From the NCBI GenBank assembly GCA_019694685.1, contig JAIBBM010000022.1:1-64000 (forward strand): a stretch of 64,000 nt of DNA. The letters are read 5' to 3'. Below the pieces are notes generated by a model, which was given only the letters and a program-made list of their open reading frames with translations, searched no databases and was not told the DNA's origin. This document shows positions 1 through 8,497 of the stretch, piece by piece. The DNA is from Leptospirales bacterium (GTDB lineage Bacteria > Spirochaetota > Leptospiria > Leptospirales > Leptonemataceae). Position 1 is the first letter of the stretch. Every line of letters starts with the position of its first letter. A program made the translations under genes and the position numbers.

Positions 1-91
1 TTCCCGCATGCAGAAAGGGCTGATAAGCCAGTATGCGGTGATCATGATTGTATCTGCGGCGATTGTCATGCTGCTTGCATTGTTGGCATAA
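1..91 (+). CDS. nuoL: NADH-quinone oxidoreductase subunit L, 3' end
   Basis: Reading from base 2 gives 29 codons ending in TAA at 89-91. The tail is one hydrophobic helix (YAVIMIVSAAIVMLLALLA) after a short basic segment, as expected for the last membrane helix of NuoL. The assignment rests mainly on position, because nuoM and nuoN follow directly and nuoL precedes them in standard complex I operons. Only 4 bases separate this stop from the nuoM start. The rest of the gene lies outside the window. Confidence 0.7.
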   Translation, partial: SRMQKGLISQYAVIMIVSAAIVMLLALLA

Positions 92-95
92 AACT

Positions 96-1541
96 ATGGA
101 ATTACTTACGATCATCGCTTTTCCGGTCCTGGCTTTTGTGGTGCACTCTTTTCTTCCAAAACAGAGAGGAGCGTTTCTGGTTTCCACTTTGTTCTATTCC
201 GCCCTTCTCGTGGTGCAGTCCCTTCGCGCGTTCATTTCTCCTGTCTATCTCAATGCAGGGGGAGTACGCCTCTGGGGGGATTTTGCACTTGTTCCGTCTT
301 TCTATCTGACAGGACTCAACGCCCCTCTTCTTTTGTTGATTGGCCTGGTCCTTCCTTTCGTCGCCCTTCTGCTTCGTTCGGTTCACGCGGAGGACAAGCG
401 CTACACTCTTTCTGCCTGGGTATTTCTGCTGGGTCTTGCTGGGACATTCATCTCTCAATCTCTGATTCTGTTTTATGTGTTCTTTGAAACTTCTCTGATC
501 GGCGCGTATTTCTGGATCGGGCTTTTTGGTAGATCCAGTGTGTCCGGTTCTCCTGGCGGTTGGTCTGGTCTGACTCGATTCTTTCTATTCACTCTGGTGG
601 GTAGTCTCTCCATGCTCGCATCGATTGCAGCTCTTTCCTCAGGCGGAAAGGACGTGCGTTTTACAGATGTGCCGATTGTGCTCGGTACATTCTCTGATTC
701 AGGTCGCTTCTGGATTTTTGCTGGATTCGCTCTTGCGTTCGCCATCAAGCTACCGTTATTCGGCTTTCATGGATGGCTGCGCGAAACCTACGCAATGGCG
801 CCGCCAGCTGCGCGAGCGCTCTTGTCCGGCATCATGTCCAAGCTCGGTGCGTACGGTTTTCTCCTTCTCGCAGTTTACTTTGGGATAGAGTTTCGACTGC
901 ATTCGAAGTTGATCATCGCATTGTGTGCCGCTGGAGTTTTGTACGGTGGACTGGTGAGTCTATCGCAGAAACGTTTTCTGGATGTTGTTGTATATTCTTC
1001 TCTTGCGCACCTGAACTTGATCGTGATGGGGCTTGCTGCGATGAGTGGTTCTGTTTCAGATACGACCATCGTATCTGCCTGCGTGTTGCAGATGTTCAAT
1101 CATGGATTGATCATGGCCGCGATCCTTGTATACGATGCGCGCATGGGAAGCCCGGATGAAAGTCAGTCAGGAATGAGGGAGCATGCCGGGATTCTGTCTG
1201 CGTTATTGCTTCTTTCTTTGTTTGCCGCGGTAAGTTTGCCGGGTCTGTCAAGCTTTCCCCCCGAGTTTGCTATTCTGTATGCCGCGTTCAAGACTTCTAT
1301 ATGGATTGCTCTGGTCGCAGGCCTCGGCCTTTTGATTTCTGCCGCGGCTCTCATTCGCAGCTATCACAGAATTTACGCAGGTAATTTTGCAGGAAGCGCG
1401 AATGTGGCATCGAGTGGAGAAGTTTCCAGGATGGAGGCTGTCATCGGTGTCATCTTCGGACTGGTCTGGATTGGTCTGGGGATTCTTCCAGGGCTGATGC
1501 TCTCGCCTGTGGCGGCGGCACTTGGAGTGATCAAGTTATGA
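96..1541 (+). CDS. nuoM: NADH-quinone oxidoreductase subunit M
   Basis: A 481-residue polytopic membrane protein, a proton-pumping antiporter-like subunit of complex I. The conserved helix with the proton-channel glutamate is visible (FYVFFETSLIGAYFWIG, E131). So is the channel lysine region (AIKLPLFGFHGW), followed by the TYAMAPPAARALLSGIMSKLG segment typical of the family. An upstream in-frame ATG at 48 would add 16 residues but lies inside the nuoL tail. The ATG at 96 gives the family N-terminus and is preferred. It follows nuoL by 4 bases and overlaps nuoN by 4 bases (ATGA), so translation is probably coupled within the nuo operon. Length and motifs are normal. Confidence 0.95.
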   Translation: MELLTIIAFPVLAFVVHSFLPKQRGAFLVSTLFYSALLVVQSLRAFISPVYLNAGGVRLWGDFALVPSFYLTGLNAPLLLLIGLVLPFVALLLRSVHAEDKRYTLSAWVFLLGLAGTFISQSLILFYVFFETSLIGAYFWIGLFGRSSVSGSPGGWSGLTRFFLFTLVGSLSMLASIAALSSGGKDVRFTDVPIVLGTFSDSGRFWIFAGFALAFAIKLPLFGFHGWLRETYAMAPPAARALLSGIMSKLGAYGFLLLAVYFGIEFRLHSKLIIALCAAGVLYGGLVSLSQKRFLDVVVYSSLAHLNLIVMGLAAMSGSVSDTTIVSACVLQMFNHGLIMAAILVYDARMGSPDESQSGMREHAGILSALLLLSLFAAVSLPGLSSFPPEFAILYAAFKTSIWIALVAGLGLLISAAALIRSYHRIYAGNFAGSANVASSGEVSRMEAVIGVIFGLVWIGLGILPGLMLSPVAAALGVIKL

Positions 1542-2959
1542 ATGCATATTTGATTTCGCAGCTTCCACTGATTTCTGGTATCTTTGCTTTGCTCATACTG
1601 GCGCCGGCGCTCGTTCGCGGCAAAGACTTGATTTCCGCTATTATCTCTATCCTGTCCGTGGCCGGGACAATTGTACTGATGTGTCTGTTGCCTGCGTCTT
1701 CAAAATATTACGGTGGCGCGATTCTTGTAACTGCGCTGGGAAAATCCGTGGCGGGTATTGCCCTTACGTTCATCATTCTTGCGTTCGTGCTTACATATGG
1801 TTATCTGCAAAGAATTCATGTGATGGAAGTAGAATGGCGCCTGACGGTGCTTTTTATTTCTCTGGGCATTTACAATCTTTCCTTTGCGGAAGACCTGGCC
1901 ACCATCTTCATCGCCTTTGAATTGTTATCGATTCCGTCCTATGCTCTGGTCGGATTTTCGCGTAGAGACGGCAGATCGAACGAAGCGGGAATGAAATATC
2001 TGGTTCTCGGAATCATTGGAAGTGCCTTCCTTTTGATTGGCATCACTTTCGTATACGGTGCTTCGGGACAGATCTTCATTTCTGGAATCAAGGAAGATTT
2101 GATGGCGGGCCTTGCCATTGCGCGTACCAGCCCGTCGGGGCAGCTTGAAATCGATTTGTATCGCATCGCACTGGGTGCCTTTATCGCATCTCTGTTCTTC
2201 AAAACAGCTGTGGCTCCGTTTCACGGATGGCTCCTCGACGTTTACAAAGGCAGCAGTTATGCGGCATTGAGCATCATCGGCGTGGCTGCGAAAGTGGCCG
2301 GCTTTGGACTTCTTTTCAAATTGTTGCACGGTCCGTTTGAACCGCTCCGCGAAACGTGGACCAGCATTCTTGGTCTGGCAGCCATCGCGTCATTCGTTTT
2401 TGGCGGATTTCAAGGTCTCTATCAGCGCAATGTAAAAAGAATCCTTGCATCATCTTCTGTGCTAAATGCCGGATTCATTCTCCTGTCCATGCTCGGAGAC
2501 GGAAGGCAGTTTACTTTTTACCTCGCAGCATACTCTGCTGCAACGCTCGGCGTGATCGCCTATTTGATGTCCAGTGGAACTGCTCATGCGGACGTGGACG
2601 TAGTAGAAGATTTGCATGGAACATCTCGCAAACATCCTGCGGTTGCTCTTGGTTTTACTGTGGTTCTTTGTAGTTCCGCAGGCGTTCCGCTGACTGCAGG
2701 ATTCATTGCGAAATTTGGAGTGATCTACTCTATGCTGCAGGGGCCAGAGAAACTTCCAGGCCTCGCTGCGGTTGCCGGAGCTCTCTGTTCCGTCCTTGCA
2801 TTTTATTACTATTTCAAAATCATACGGGCCATCTGGTTTGAGTCTGAAATCGTAACCCAGGTGCGTGAGCAGAAGCGAGCCTACTTGATCGTATGCGTGC
2901 TGCTTGTTTGCGCATTGCTTGCGGGAGGAATCTACCCACCCGCACTTACCTGGATTTAA
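1538..2959 (+). CDS. nuoN: NADH-quinone oxidoreductase subunit N
   Basis: A 473-residue multi-pass protein, the third antiporter-like subunit of the complex I membrane arm. The conserved helix FIAFELLSIPSYALVGFSR carries the channel glutamate (E128). The segment KTAVAPFHGWLLDVYKGSSY and the downstream lysine helix (VAAKVAGFGLLFK) match the proton-translocating module. The start overlaps the nuoM stop (ATGA). It is the last gene of the nuo operon, as is usual. Its TAA stop interlocks with the stop of the convergent CBS gene in a shared TTAA, so there is no terminator space between the two. Confidence 0.95.
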   Translation: MNAYLISQLPLISGIFALLILAPALVRGKDLISAIISILSVAGTIVLMCLLPASSKYYGGAILVTALGKSVAGIALTFIILAFVLTYGYLQRIHVMEVEWRLTVLFISLGIYNLSFAEDLATIFIAFELLSIPSYALVGFSRRDGRSNEAGMKYLVLGIIGSAFLLIGITFVYGASGQIFISGIKEDLMAGLAIARTSPSGQLEIDLYRIALGAFIASLFFKTAVAPFHGWLLDVYKGSSYAALSIIGVAAKVAGFGLLFKLLHGPFEPLRETWTSILGLAAIASFVFGGFQGLYQRNVKRILASSSVLNAGFILLSMLGDGRQFTFYLAAYSAATLGVIAYLMSSGTAHADVDVVEDLHGTSRKHPAVALGFTVVLCSSAGVPLTAGFIAKFGVIYSMLQGPEKLPGLAAVAGALCSVLAFYYYFKIIRAIWFESEIVTQVREQKRAYLIVCVLLVCALLAGGIYPPALTWI

Positions 2960-3498
2960 CCGCCGTCTACAGATCTTGATTCAAGAGAAGGGTCCGGTGG
3001 TAAGTTGAGTTCTTCCGGGAAGAGTTCTACAAGCCATCTCACAATGTCTCGAACCGCCACGATTCCGGTTGCTTTACCGTTTTTGTCTACAATCGGAATG
3101 TGTCTGTAACCTTCTTCGTTCATTTTTCGAAGGGCATACGCAACCCCTGCGTCGCTCGGGAGCATATCTGGCTTCTTTGTCATAACAGTGGAAACTGAAG
3201 TTGTGCGCACGTCGATTCCAGAGAGGGCAACACGCTTGAGTACATCGCGCTCCGTAAAAATCCCCGCCAGAGTATTTCCTTCCATTAACAAAACTGCGCC
3301 GACTCTCTTATCATTCATTGCCTGGATTGCATCTGCGATCGTGGCTGTGGGAGGAAGAGAAAGAAGAGGCCGTCGCGGTAGCTCTTTCAGAGTCATGCGC
3401 AGAAATTCACCGGGCAGTGCTGCGTCCTCAAACCCATCTTCGAACTCGCTTTGACCAACCATGTCCCCATGGTAGAACTCATTGATGCAAACGGTCAA
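2956..3498 (-). CDS. CBS-domain pair protein
   Basis: A tandem CBS-domain protein, likely a small ligand-sensing (adenosine nucleotide) regulatory module. The first CBS motif begins at PRRPLLSLPPTATIADAIQAM and continues to GIFTERDVLKR. The second begins at VMTKKPDMLPSDAG and ends GIVAVRDIVRWL. No catalytic domain is present. The start is uncertain. The open frame reaches ATG 3684, but its first 43 or so codons run inside the upstream MFS gene in another frame and look non-biological. A TTG at 3498 with AGGA four bases upstream gives 180 residues and is chosen here; ATG at 3462 is an alternative. It is probably cotranscribed behind the MFS gene. Confidence 0.8.
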   Translation of the reverse strand: MTVCINEFYHGDMVGQSEFEDGFEDAALPGEFLRMTLKELPRRPLLSLPPTATIADAIQAMNDKRVGAVLLMEGNTLAGIFTERDVLKRVALSGIDVRTTSVSTVMTKKPDMLPSDAGVAYALRKMNEEGYRHIPIVDKNGKATGIVAVRDIVRWLVELFPEELNLPPDPSLESRSVDGG

Positions 3499-3553
3499 GT
3501 ATTCCTGAGCGTTTTTTTGGACGGGTTCTAGAAAATCCGTCTGTAGTTCAGAG

Positions 3554-4774
3554 TCAGCCCTGTGGTCCCGGTGCGCGCGCGATTCGTGCGAGTGAAATAA
3601 AAAGAACCATGAGCGCGCCGATTGCCAGAATTCCAGCCAGTGCAAATGGAGCACCCGGAAAAACGATTCCGGGACCTGTGGCAAACATGTGGAAAGTCTG
3701 TGTCATTAGAAGCGGTCCGAGGATGCTTGTGATGCTGATGAGGCTGGAGTTTCCACCCTGGAGTTCCCCTTGCGAAGTTGCCGGGACCTGACCGGACATC
3801 AGTGCGTTCAAGGATGGATAGGTGAGACCACTGAGAGAAGAAATCGCTGCGAATATATAAATGATCCAGGGAGATGGAGAAAGTGCGTATCCAAAAAAAC
3901 CGATCGCACCAATCAAAAGACCTCCGATGGCAGCGCCACGTTCACCGAGTTTCTTGATGATTGGACCGCTGAGTCCACCCTGAACAATTGTCATACAGAG
4001 TCCTACGAAGGCCAGGGAGTATCCCACATCATTTTGATTCCAATTGAACTTAAGCATCGTATAGAAAGTCCAAGTGGAAGGAAGTACCTGATGCGCAAGT
4101 TGCCATAGGAAATTGACTGCAGCGAGTGCGTAGATCATTGGATATTTCTTGAGATGAATGAGTGTACCCGCTGGATTTGCTCGCGCCCACTGAAAAAGTC
4201 TTCTGGAGGATTCCGGCAAAGACTCTGGAAGAGCGAAGGCTCCGAACAATGCATTGGCAAATGCAAGTCCACCTGCCACGAAGAAGGGGATTCGCGTTCC
4301 AAATCCTCCCACAATGCCGCCTAACGCTGGACCCAGAATGAAACCCAGCCCGAATGCCGCGCCAATCAGTCCGAAGTTTTTCGCGCGATCTTCTGGCTTG
4401 CTTATGTCGGCAATGTATGCGTTCGCCGTGGAAAAGGACGCGCCTGTGGCGCCAGCGATGATTCGTCCGACAAAGAGCCAGGACAGATTGGGCGAAAAGC
4501 CTGTGATGGTGTAGTCGAGGCCGAATGCAGCCAGAGAGCTCAGCAAAACCGGTCGTCTTCCGAATCGATCTGATAGATTTCCCATGATCGGTGCAAAGAA
4601 GAATTGAGTGATGGCAAATGCAAAGAGCAGCCAGCCGCCCACAGTGGAGGCACTGGATAGATCCGTGCCATTCAGTTCCATGATCAGTCCGGGTGTAACA
4701 GGCAGTACGACGCCAAAACCGATCACATCGATGAGGACCGTGAAGAAGAGGAAAGTGAGCGCTCTTTGCGGCAT
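3554..4774 (-). CDS. TetA-like major facilitator transporter
   Basis: A 406-residue, 12-helix MFS permease of the Tet/TCR drug:proton antiporter type. The N-terminus MPQRALTFLFFTVLIDVIGFG and the motif A loop GNLSDRFGRRPVLL between helices 2 and 3 are typical, as is the motif C region GAAFGLGFILGPALGG in helix 5. The ATG at 4774 gives the family start; a longer reading to 4870 adds an unconvincing, non-hydrophobic leader. It is transcribed away from sufB and ahead of the CBS gene. The substrate cannot be inferred. Tet-like sequence is not evidence of tetracycline resistance, since many environmental bacteria carry such permeases. Confidence 0.9.
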   Translation of the reverse strand: MPQRALTFLFFTVLIDVIGFGVVLPVTPGLIMELNGTDLSSASTVGGWLLFAFAITQFFFAPIMGNLSDRFGRRPVLLSSLAAFGLDYTITGFSPNLSWLFVGRIIAGATGASFSTANAYIADISKPEDRAKNFGLIGAAFGLGFILGPALGGIVGGFGTRIPFFVAGGLAFANALFGAFALPESLPESSRRLFQWARANPAGTLIHLKKYPMIYALAAVNFLWQLAHQVLPSTWTFYTMLKFNWNQNDVGYSLAFVGLCMTIVQGGLSGPIIKKLGERGAAIGGLLIGAIGFFGYALSPSPWIIYIFAAISSLSGLTYPSLNALMSGQVPATSQGELQGGNSSLISITSILGPLLMTQTFHMFATGPGIVFPGAPFALAGILAIGALMVLFISLARIARAPGPQG

Positions 4775-4784
4775 ACGTTTGTCA

Positions 4785-4832
4785 GCACTGATACGCACTG
4801 ATTTGCATGCAACGATTTCGGCGGCGAAATCG
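4785..4832. promoter_or_regulatory. Direct and inverted repeats upstream of suf
   Basis: Two direct copies of GCACTGAT (4785-4792 and 4795-4802) lie 10 bp apart, one helical turn. They are followed by a perfect inverted repeat CGATTTCG-GCGG-CGAAATCG (4813-4832). Both lie in the 153-bp divergent region between the MFS gene and sufB. They look like binding sites for a dimeric regulator. They do not match the SufR, RirA or IscR sites I know, so the regulator is unidentified. Confidence 0.45.
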
Positions 4833-4885
4833 AGTCCCTGGTGCCTCGAAAGCACACATCTGACGGGCAAAACGATCCATTCAAA

Positions 4886-4907
4886 AAAGGCTTTGTTTGG
4901 AGCCTTT
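4886..4907 (+). promoter_or_regulatory. Leader hairpin ahead of sufB
   Basis: A perfect 7-bp inverted repeat, AAAGGCT (4886-4892) and AGCCTTT (4901-4907), with an 8-base loop. The 3' arm runs into a T-rich stretch, and the sufB ATG is 20 bases further on. It could be an attenuator-type or protein-bound leader hairpin. A weak intrinsic terminator or chance is possible. Confidence 0.35.
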
Positions 4908-4927
4908 CTTCAATTTTACTGTCGGTA

Positions 4928-6337
4928 ATGGAGACATCAGTGCAATCAGCGCTCGATTTCTACGAGCCGGACAATTTTCCGTCCGGGATCTCGCGGAAAG
5001 TGGTAGAGTCTATCTCTCACATCAAAAACGAACCGGGCTGGGTGACTGAATTCCGTCTTCGCGCACTGGAAACATACATGTCCAGGCCAATGCCTTCGTG
5101 GGGTTTCATTCCTCAGTTCAAAATCGACCTGGATTCCTACGTTCACTACGTGGGCAGTCGCCAGAAGAAAAAGAAATCGTGGGACGAAGTGGATCCAGAG
5201 GTACTGCGTAGCTTTGAGAGACTTGGAATCCCTGAACATGAACGCAGATACCTTGCAGGCCTCGAAGCAATGAACGATTCGGAGACTGTGTACGCGAACG
5301 TAAAGAAAGAACTGGCAGATCTGGGAATCATCTTCTGTGACATTGATACAGCAATTCGTGAATATCCTGAAATAGTTAAGAAATATATAGGAAGCGTAGT
5401 CACTCCGGAAGACAATAAGTTTGCCGCACTCAACAGTGCAGTCTTTAGCGGCGGATCCTTTGCGTATTGCCCGCGCGGAGTGAAGACTCCGATGCCCCTT
5501 CAAGCATATTTTAAAGTGACGGCAGCATCCTCCGGTCAGTATGAACGGACTCTTCTCATTGCAGATGAAGGATCAGAAATTGTGTATTCGGAAGGGTGTA
5601 GCTCCGTTCAGGATTCGGGAACAAACTTTCACACCGCTGTGGTGGAGCTGGTCGCTCACAAGGACGCGCGCATTCACTACACTACAATCCAGAACTGGAA
5701 AAAGAACATGTACAACTGGACTGTGAAGCGTGGGATTGCGCACGAATCAGCGCATATCACCTGGACAGATGTCAACATTGGCGCACAAACCATCAAATAC
5801 CCCGGCATCATACTGGCAGGTGATCACGCAACCGGAGACGTTCTTTCTCTCGCTTTTGCCGGAGGTGGCCAGATTCAGGACACGGGAGCTCGCATCATTC
5901 ATGTGGGAAAAAATACACGCTCCAATGTTCTTGCGAAGGGTGTTTCTCTCGACGGCGGAATCAATTCGTATCGCGGTCTGGTAAAATTCGAAAAGGGCGC
6001 CACGGGAGCCATGAGTCATGTAAAATGCGATGGCCTGATGATGGACGCGCGATCTGAATCGCACGCATATCCGTACAACGATGTGAGCGGAGAAAATGGT
6101 CAGTTGAATTACGAGGCTACCGTTTCACGTATCAATGACGACCAGTTGTTCTATCTGCAATCCAGGGGACTCTCAGAGGATGAAGCAAAATTGCTCATCG
6201 TAAGCGGCTTTTGCGAAGGCGTGGTTCGCGATCTCAACGTAGAGTACTCGGTGGAGATGACGCGCTTAATCAGGATGATCCTGGAGGATGGAAAAGCGAT
6301 TGCGGCTCCTGAGCAGGCCGCCGCTGCCCTACCTTGA
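4928..6337 (+). CDS. sufB: Fe-S cluster assembly scaffold SufB
   Basis: A 469-residue scaffold subunit of the SUF iron-sulphur assembly complex SufBC2D, cytoplasmic. The SufB core is seen in [18 protein letters not shown] and [10 protein letters not shown]. The beta-helix region follows, then the C-terminal [21 protein letters not shown] and [11 protein letters not shown], where the cysteine involved in cluster assembly is retained. The ATG at 4928 begins [17 protein letters not shown]. An earlier in-frame ATG at 4841 adds a 29-residue leader not seen in the family. No strong Shine-Dalgarno sequence precedes 4928. It heads the suf operon, 20 bases before sufC. Confidence 0.96.
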   Translation: METSVQSALDFYEPDNFPSGISRKVVESISHIKNEPGWVTEFRLRALETYMSRPMPSWGFIPQFKIDLDSYVHYVGSRQKKKKSWDEVDPEVLRSFERLGIPEHERRYLAGLEAMNDSETVYANVKKELADLGIIFCDIDTAIREYPEIVKKYIGSVVTPEDNKFAALNSAVFSGGSFAYCPRGVKTPMPLQAYFKVTAASSGQYERTLLIADEGSEIVYSEGCSSVQDSGTNFHTAVVELVAHKDARIHYTTIQNWKKNMYNWTVKRGIAHESAHITWTDVNIGAQTIKYPGIILAGDHATGDVLSLAFAGGGQIQDTGARIIHVGKNTRSNVLAKGVSLDGGINSYRGLVKFEKGATGAMSHVKCDGLMMDARSESHAYPYNDVSGENGQLNYEATVSRINDDQLFYLQSRGLSEDEAKLLIVSGFCEGVVRDLNVEYSVEMTRLIRMILEDGKAIAAPEQAAAALP

Positions 6338-6357
6338 ATCAATAAAGGAATTTTAGT

Positions 6358-7098
6358 ATGCTTCTCGAAATCAAAGGCCTCGAGGCCTCCATCGAAGGAA
6401 AGGAGATTCTCAAAGGTGTGAATCTTTCTATTCCGCCCGGAGAAATCCACGCGATCATGGGACCGAATGGTTCTGGAAAGAGTACCTTATCCTACGTGCT
6501 GATGGGTCATCCAAAGTACACGATCACCGGCGGAGACATTCTCCTCGATGGCAAATCCGTCCTTGCCATGAAGCCGGACGAGCGGGCCAGAGCAGGCATG
6601 TTTCTTTGCTTTCAGTATCCAACGTCGATTCCGGGCGTCACAATGCCCAATTATCTGCGAAACGTTTTGAAGAATATTCGCGGCGCGGACGTCCCCATCA
6701 AAGAGTTTCGCAAAGAAGTCCAGGACTCCATGCGAAACCTCTCCATGCGTGAAGATTTTCTTAAGAGATACGTAAACGACGGCTTTTCAGGCGGAGAAAA
6801 GAAACGAAACGAAATCCTGCAGATGGCTCTCATGAAGCCTCGTGTTGCCATTCTGGATGAAGTTGATTCCGGGTTAGACATTGATGCTCTTCGCATCATT
6901 GCTGAGAATTTGCAGGCAATGCGTTCACCGGATCGCTCCATGCTACTCATTACACACTACCAGAGAATTTTGAACTATCTTACGCTGGATAAAGTGCACG
7001 TCTTTGCAGAGGGGCGGATCATCACATCCGGCGGGCGGGAATTGGCGGAGCGTCTGGAAAAAGAAGGCTACGAAGCCGTCATCAAAGCAAACAAATGA
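6358..7098 (+). CDS. sufC: Fe-S assembly ATPase SufC
   Basis: A 246-residue ABC-type ATPase that forms the SufBC2D complex and powers the scaffold's conformational cycle. The motifs occur in order: Walker [10 protein letters not shown], the Q-loop [11 protein letters not shown], the ABC signature [11 protein letters not shown], Walker [13 protein letters not shown], and the switch histidine [10 protein letters not shown]. There are no membrane segments. Its length is standard for SufC. It overlaps sufD by 4 bases, indicating coupled translation. Confidence 0.97.
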   Translation: MLLEIKGLEASIEGKEILKGVNLSIPPGEIHAIMGPNGSGKSTLSYVLMGHPKYTITGGDILLDGKSVLAMKPDERARAGMFLCFQYPTSIPGVTMPNYLRNVLKNIRGADVPIKEFRKEVQDSMRNLSMREDFLKRYVNDGFSGGEKKRNEILQMALMKPRVAILDEVDSGLDIDALRIIAENLQAMRSPDRSMLLITHYQRILNYLTLDKVHVFAEGRIITSGGRELAERLEKEGYEAVIKANK

Positions 7099-8201
7099 CT
7101 ACGCTCATTGCGGAAAAACGTGAAGAAGCACGACGGCTTCTTCCGGAAATGCATCTTCCATCGCGCCAGCATGAATCCTGGAGACGTGTGAACCTCGGTG
7201 CTCTGGACATTAAACGTTATACGACAACCGGGACAATCATCGAGATACTGGAAAAGCGCGGAGCGGAAATTCTGGAAGGCGATGCCGCATACTCCCAGGC
7301 GATTCTCTGGGAGGGCGCGCCTGAGGACCTCTTTGACTGCGCGAATCTGGCAGAAGCAAAAACAATTCTGATCAAGGTGGAAACATCCGCTCACGTTCGC
7401 ATAAAGCATTCGATGGGTTCGAACGCAAACGGCCTTCATCATCGCATCTATGTAATGGTGCCAGAGGGGGCAGATGCTTCGATCATCGAAGAAACGCAGG
7501 GTCGTCCGGGGGATTCTACTTTCTGGAATTTGCATACGGAGATCTATGCGGGGGCAGGATCGAGCGTTCGCCATCTTTCTATTCGAGGTTACGAAGGGAA
7601 TGAATGGAACCTTCATCGCCTCAGAATCTTGCAGAAGCGTGATTCCACCGTGCATTGTTCTCTAGTTCATTCAAGCGGGCAGACAGGGAAAACATTTGTC
7701 ACATCGCGCCTGGCAGAGTCCGGATCCACTTTTCGCGGAGTAGGGATGACTACTCTCGGGAAGAGAGAATTCTTGGATGTGGAAATGACTGCCGAGCATA
7801 TCGCGGATCACACTTCCAGCTCTTTGCACTACAAGACTGTTTTGAAAGGTCGCGCGCACAGTGTGTTCAATGGAAACCTGCTGATCCCACCGGGCGTGCG
7901 CGATGTTCAGTCGCAGCAAATCAATAATAACATATTGCTCGATTCGCAGGCAAGGGCGGAATCGCAGCCGCGCCTGGTAATCCAGTCGGAAGAAGTCAGC
8001 GCGGAACATGGCGCAACGGTTGGTGAGATCGATCGTGACGCTCTGTTCTTCCTGATGTCCAGAGGAATTCCTGAGGCAGAAGCAAGGCAGCTGTTGATGA
8101 CGGGGTTTCTGACGCAGATTACAGAAGAGCTTCCGCTTTCGGAGGCAGAGAAAGAGAAGATTGTTTCCGAATTTCTAAAGAGATTGTATGAGTCGACTTA
8201 A
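7095..8201 (+). CDS. sufD: Fe-S cluster assembly protein SufD
   Basis: A 368-residue SufB paralogue that pairs with SufB in SufBC2D. The beta-helix core and the SufBD C-terminal region are recognisable ([20 protein letters not shown] is matched by [20 protein letters not shown] here, then [11 protein letters not shown]). The N-terminal helical part ([15 protein letters not shown]) fits the SufD pattern of a conserved tryptophan region. It starts inside the sufC stop (ATGA) and its end overlaps the following Rieske gene by 14 bases. It is rather short for SufD but complete. Confidence 0.94.
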   Translation: MTTLIAEKREEARRLLPEMHLPSRQHESWRRVNLGALDIKRYTTTGTIIEILEKRGAEILEGDAAYSQAILWEGAPEDLFDCANLAEAKTILIKVETSAHVRIKHSMGSNANGLHHRIYVMVPEGADASIIEETQGRPGDSTFWNLHTEIYAGAGSSVRHLSIRGYEGNEWNLHRLRILQKRDSTVHCSLVHSSGQTGKTFVTSRLAESGSTFRGVGMTTLGKREFLDVEMTAEHIADHTSSSLHYKTVLKGRAHSVFNGNLLIPPGVRDVQSQQINNNILLDSQARAESQPRLVIQSEEVSAEHGATVGEIDRDALFFLMSRGIPEAEARQLLMTGFLTQITEELPLSEAEKEKIVSEFLKRLYEST

Positions 8202-8496
8202 GGTTGCATCCCTTTCGCAGATCAAAGAAGGCGAAATGATCGCCGTGGATACCCCGGCCGGGTCTATTGCCGTTACGCGTATTGGCAATGAAATATGTGC
8301 CTTTCAAAATGTGTGTACGCATGACGATAATCCGCTCGATGACGGCAAGATTGAAGGCGAAGAAGTGATTTGCCCAAGACATGGTGCGCGTTTCAACATT
8401 CGCACTGGAGCAGTTTGCAGAATGCCCGCGACGTCCGATATCGAAGTTTACCCCGCGCACCTTTCAGGAGAAGATGTCTTTCTGGACATCGATTGA
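8188..8496 (+). CDS. Rieske-type [2Fe-2S] ferredoxin
   Basis: A 102-residue soluble protein of the Rieske ferredoxin or NirD-like small subunit type. The two cluster-binding boxes are intact: CTHDDNPL (Cys-x-His) and CPRHGARF (Cys-x2-His). They sit in a beta-rich frame with the usual FNIRTGAV stretch. It is an electron carrier. Its place between sufD and sufS, overlapping sufD by 14 bases and ending 1 base before the sufS start, implies a role in the SUF pathway, perhaps supplying electrons for cluster assembly. That role is inference. A Rieske protein in this position is known from some SUF operons. Confidence 0.93.
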   Translation: MSRLKVASLSQIKEGEMIAVDTPAGSIAVTRIGNEICAFQNVCTHDDNPLDDGKIEGEEVICPRHGARFNIRTGAVCRMPATSDIEVYPAHLSGEDVFLDID

Positions 8497-8497
8497 T

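Noticed and set aside
3554..4774. Tetracycline resistance gene
   Set aside because: The protein is TetA-like in motifs only. No regulator gene or mobile element is nearby, and substrate cannot be read from sequence.
4946..5503. A 185-codon minus-strand frame inside sufB
   Set aside because: It is a shadow of sufB with no recognisable domain or start signal.
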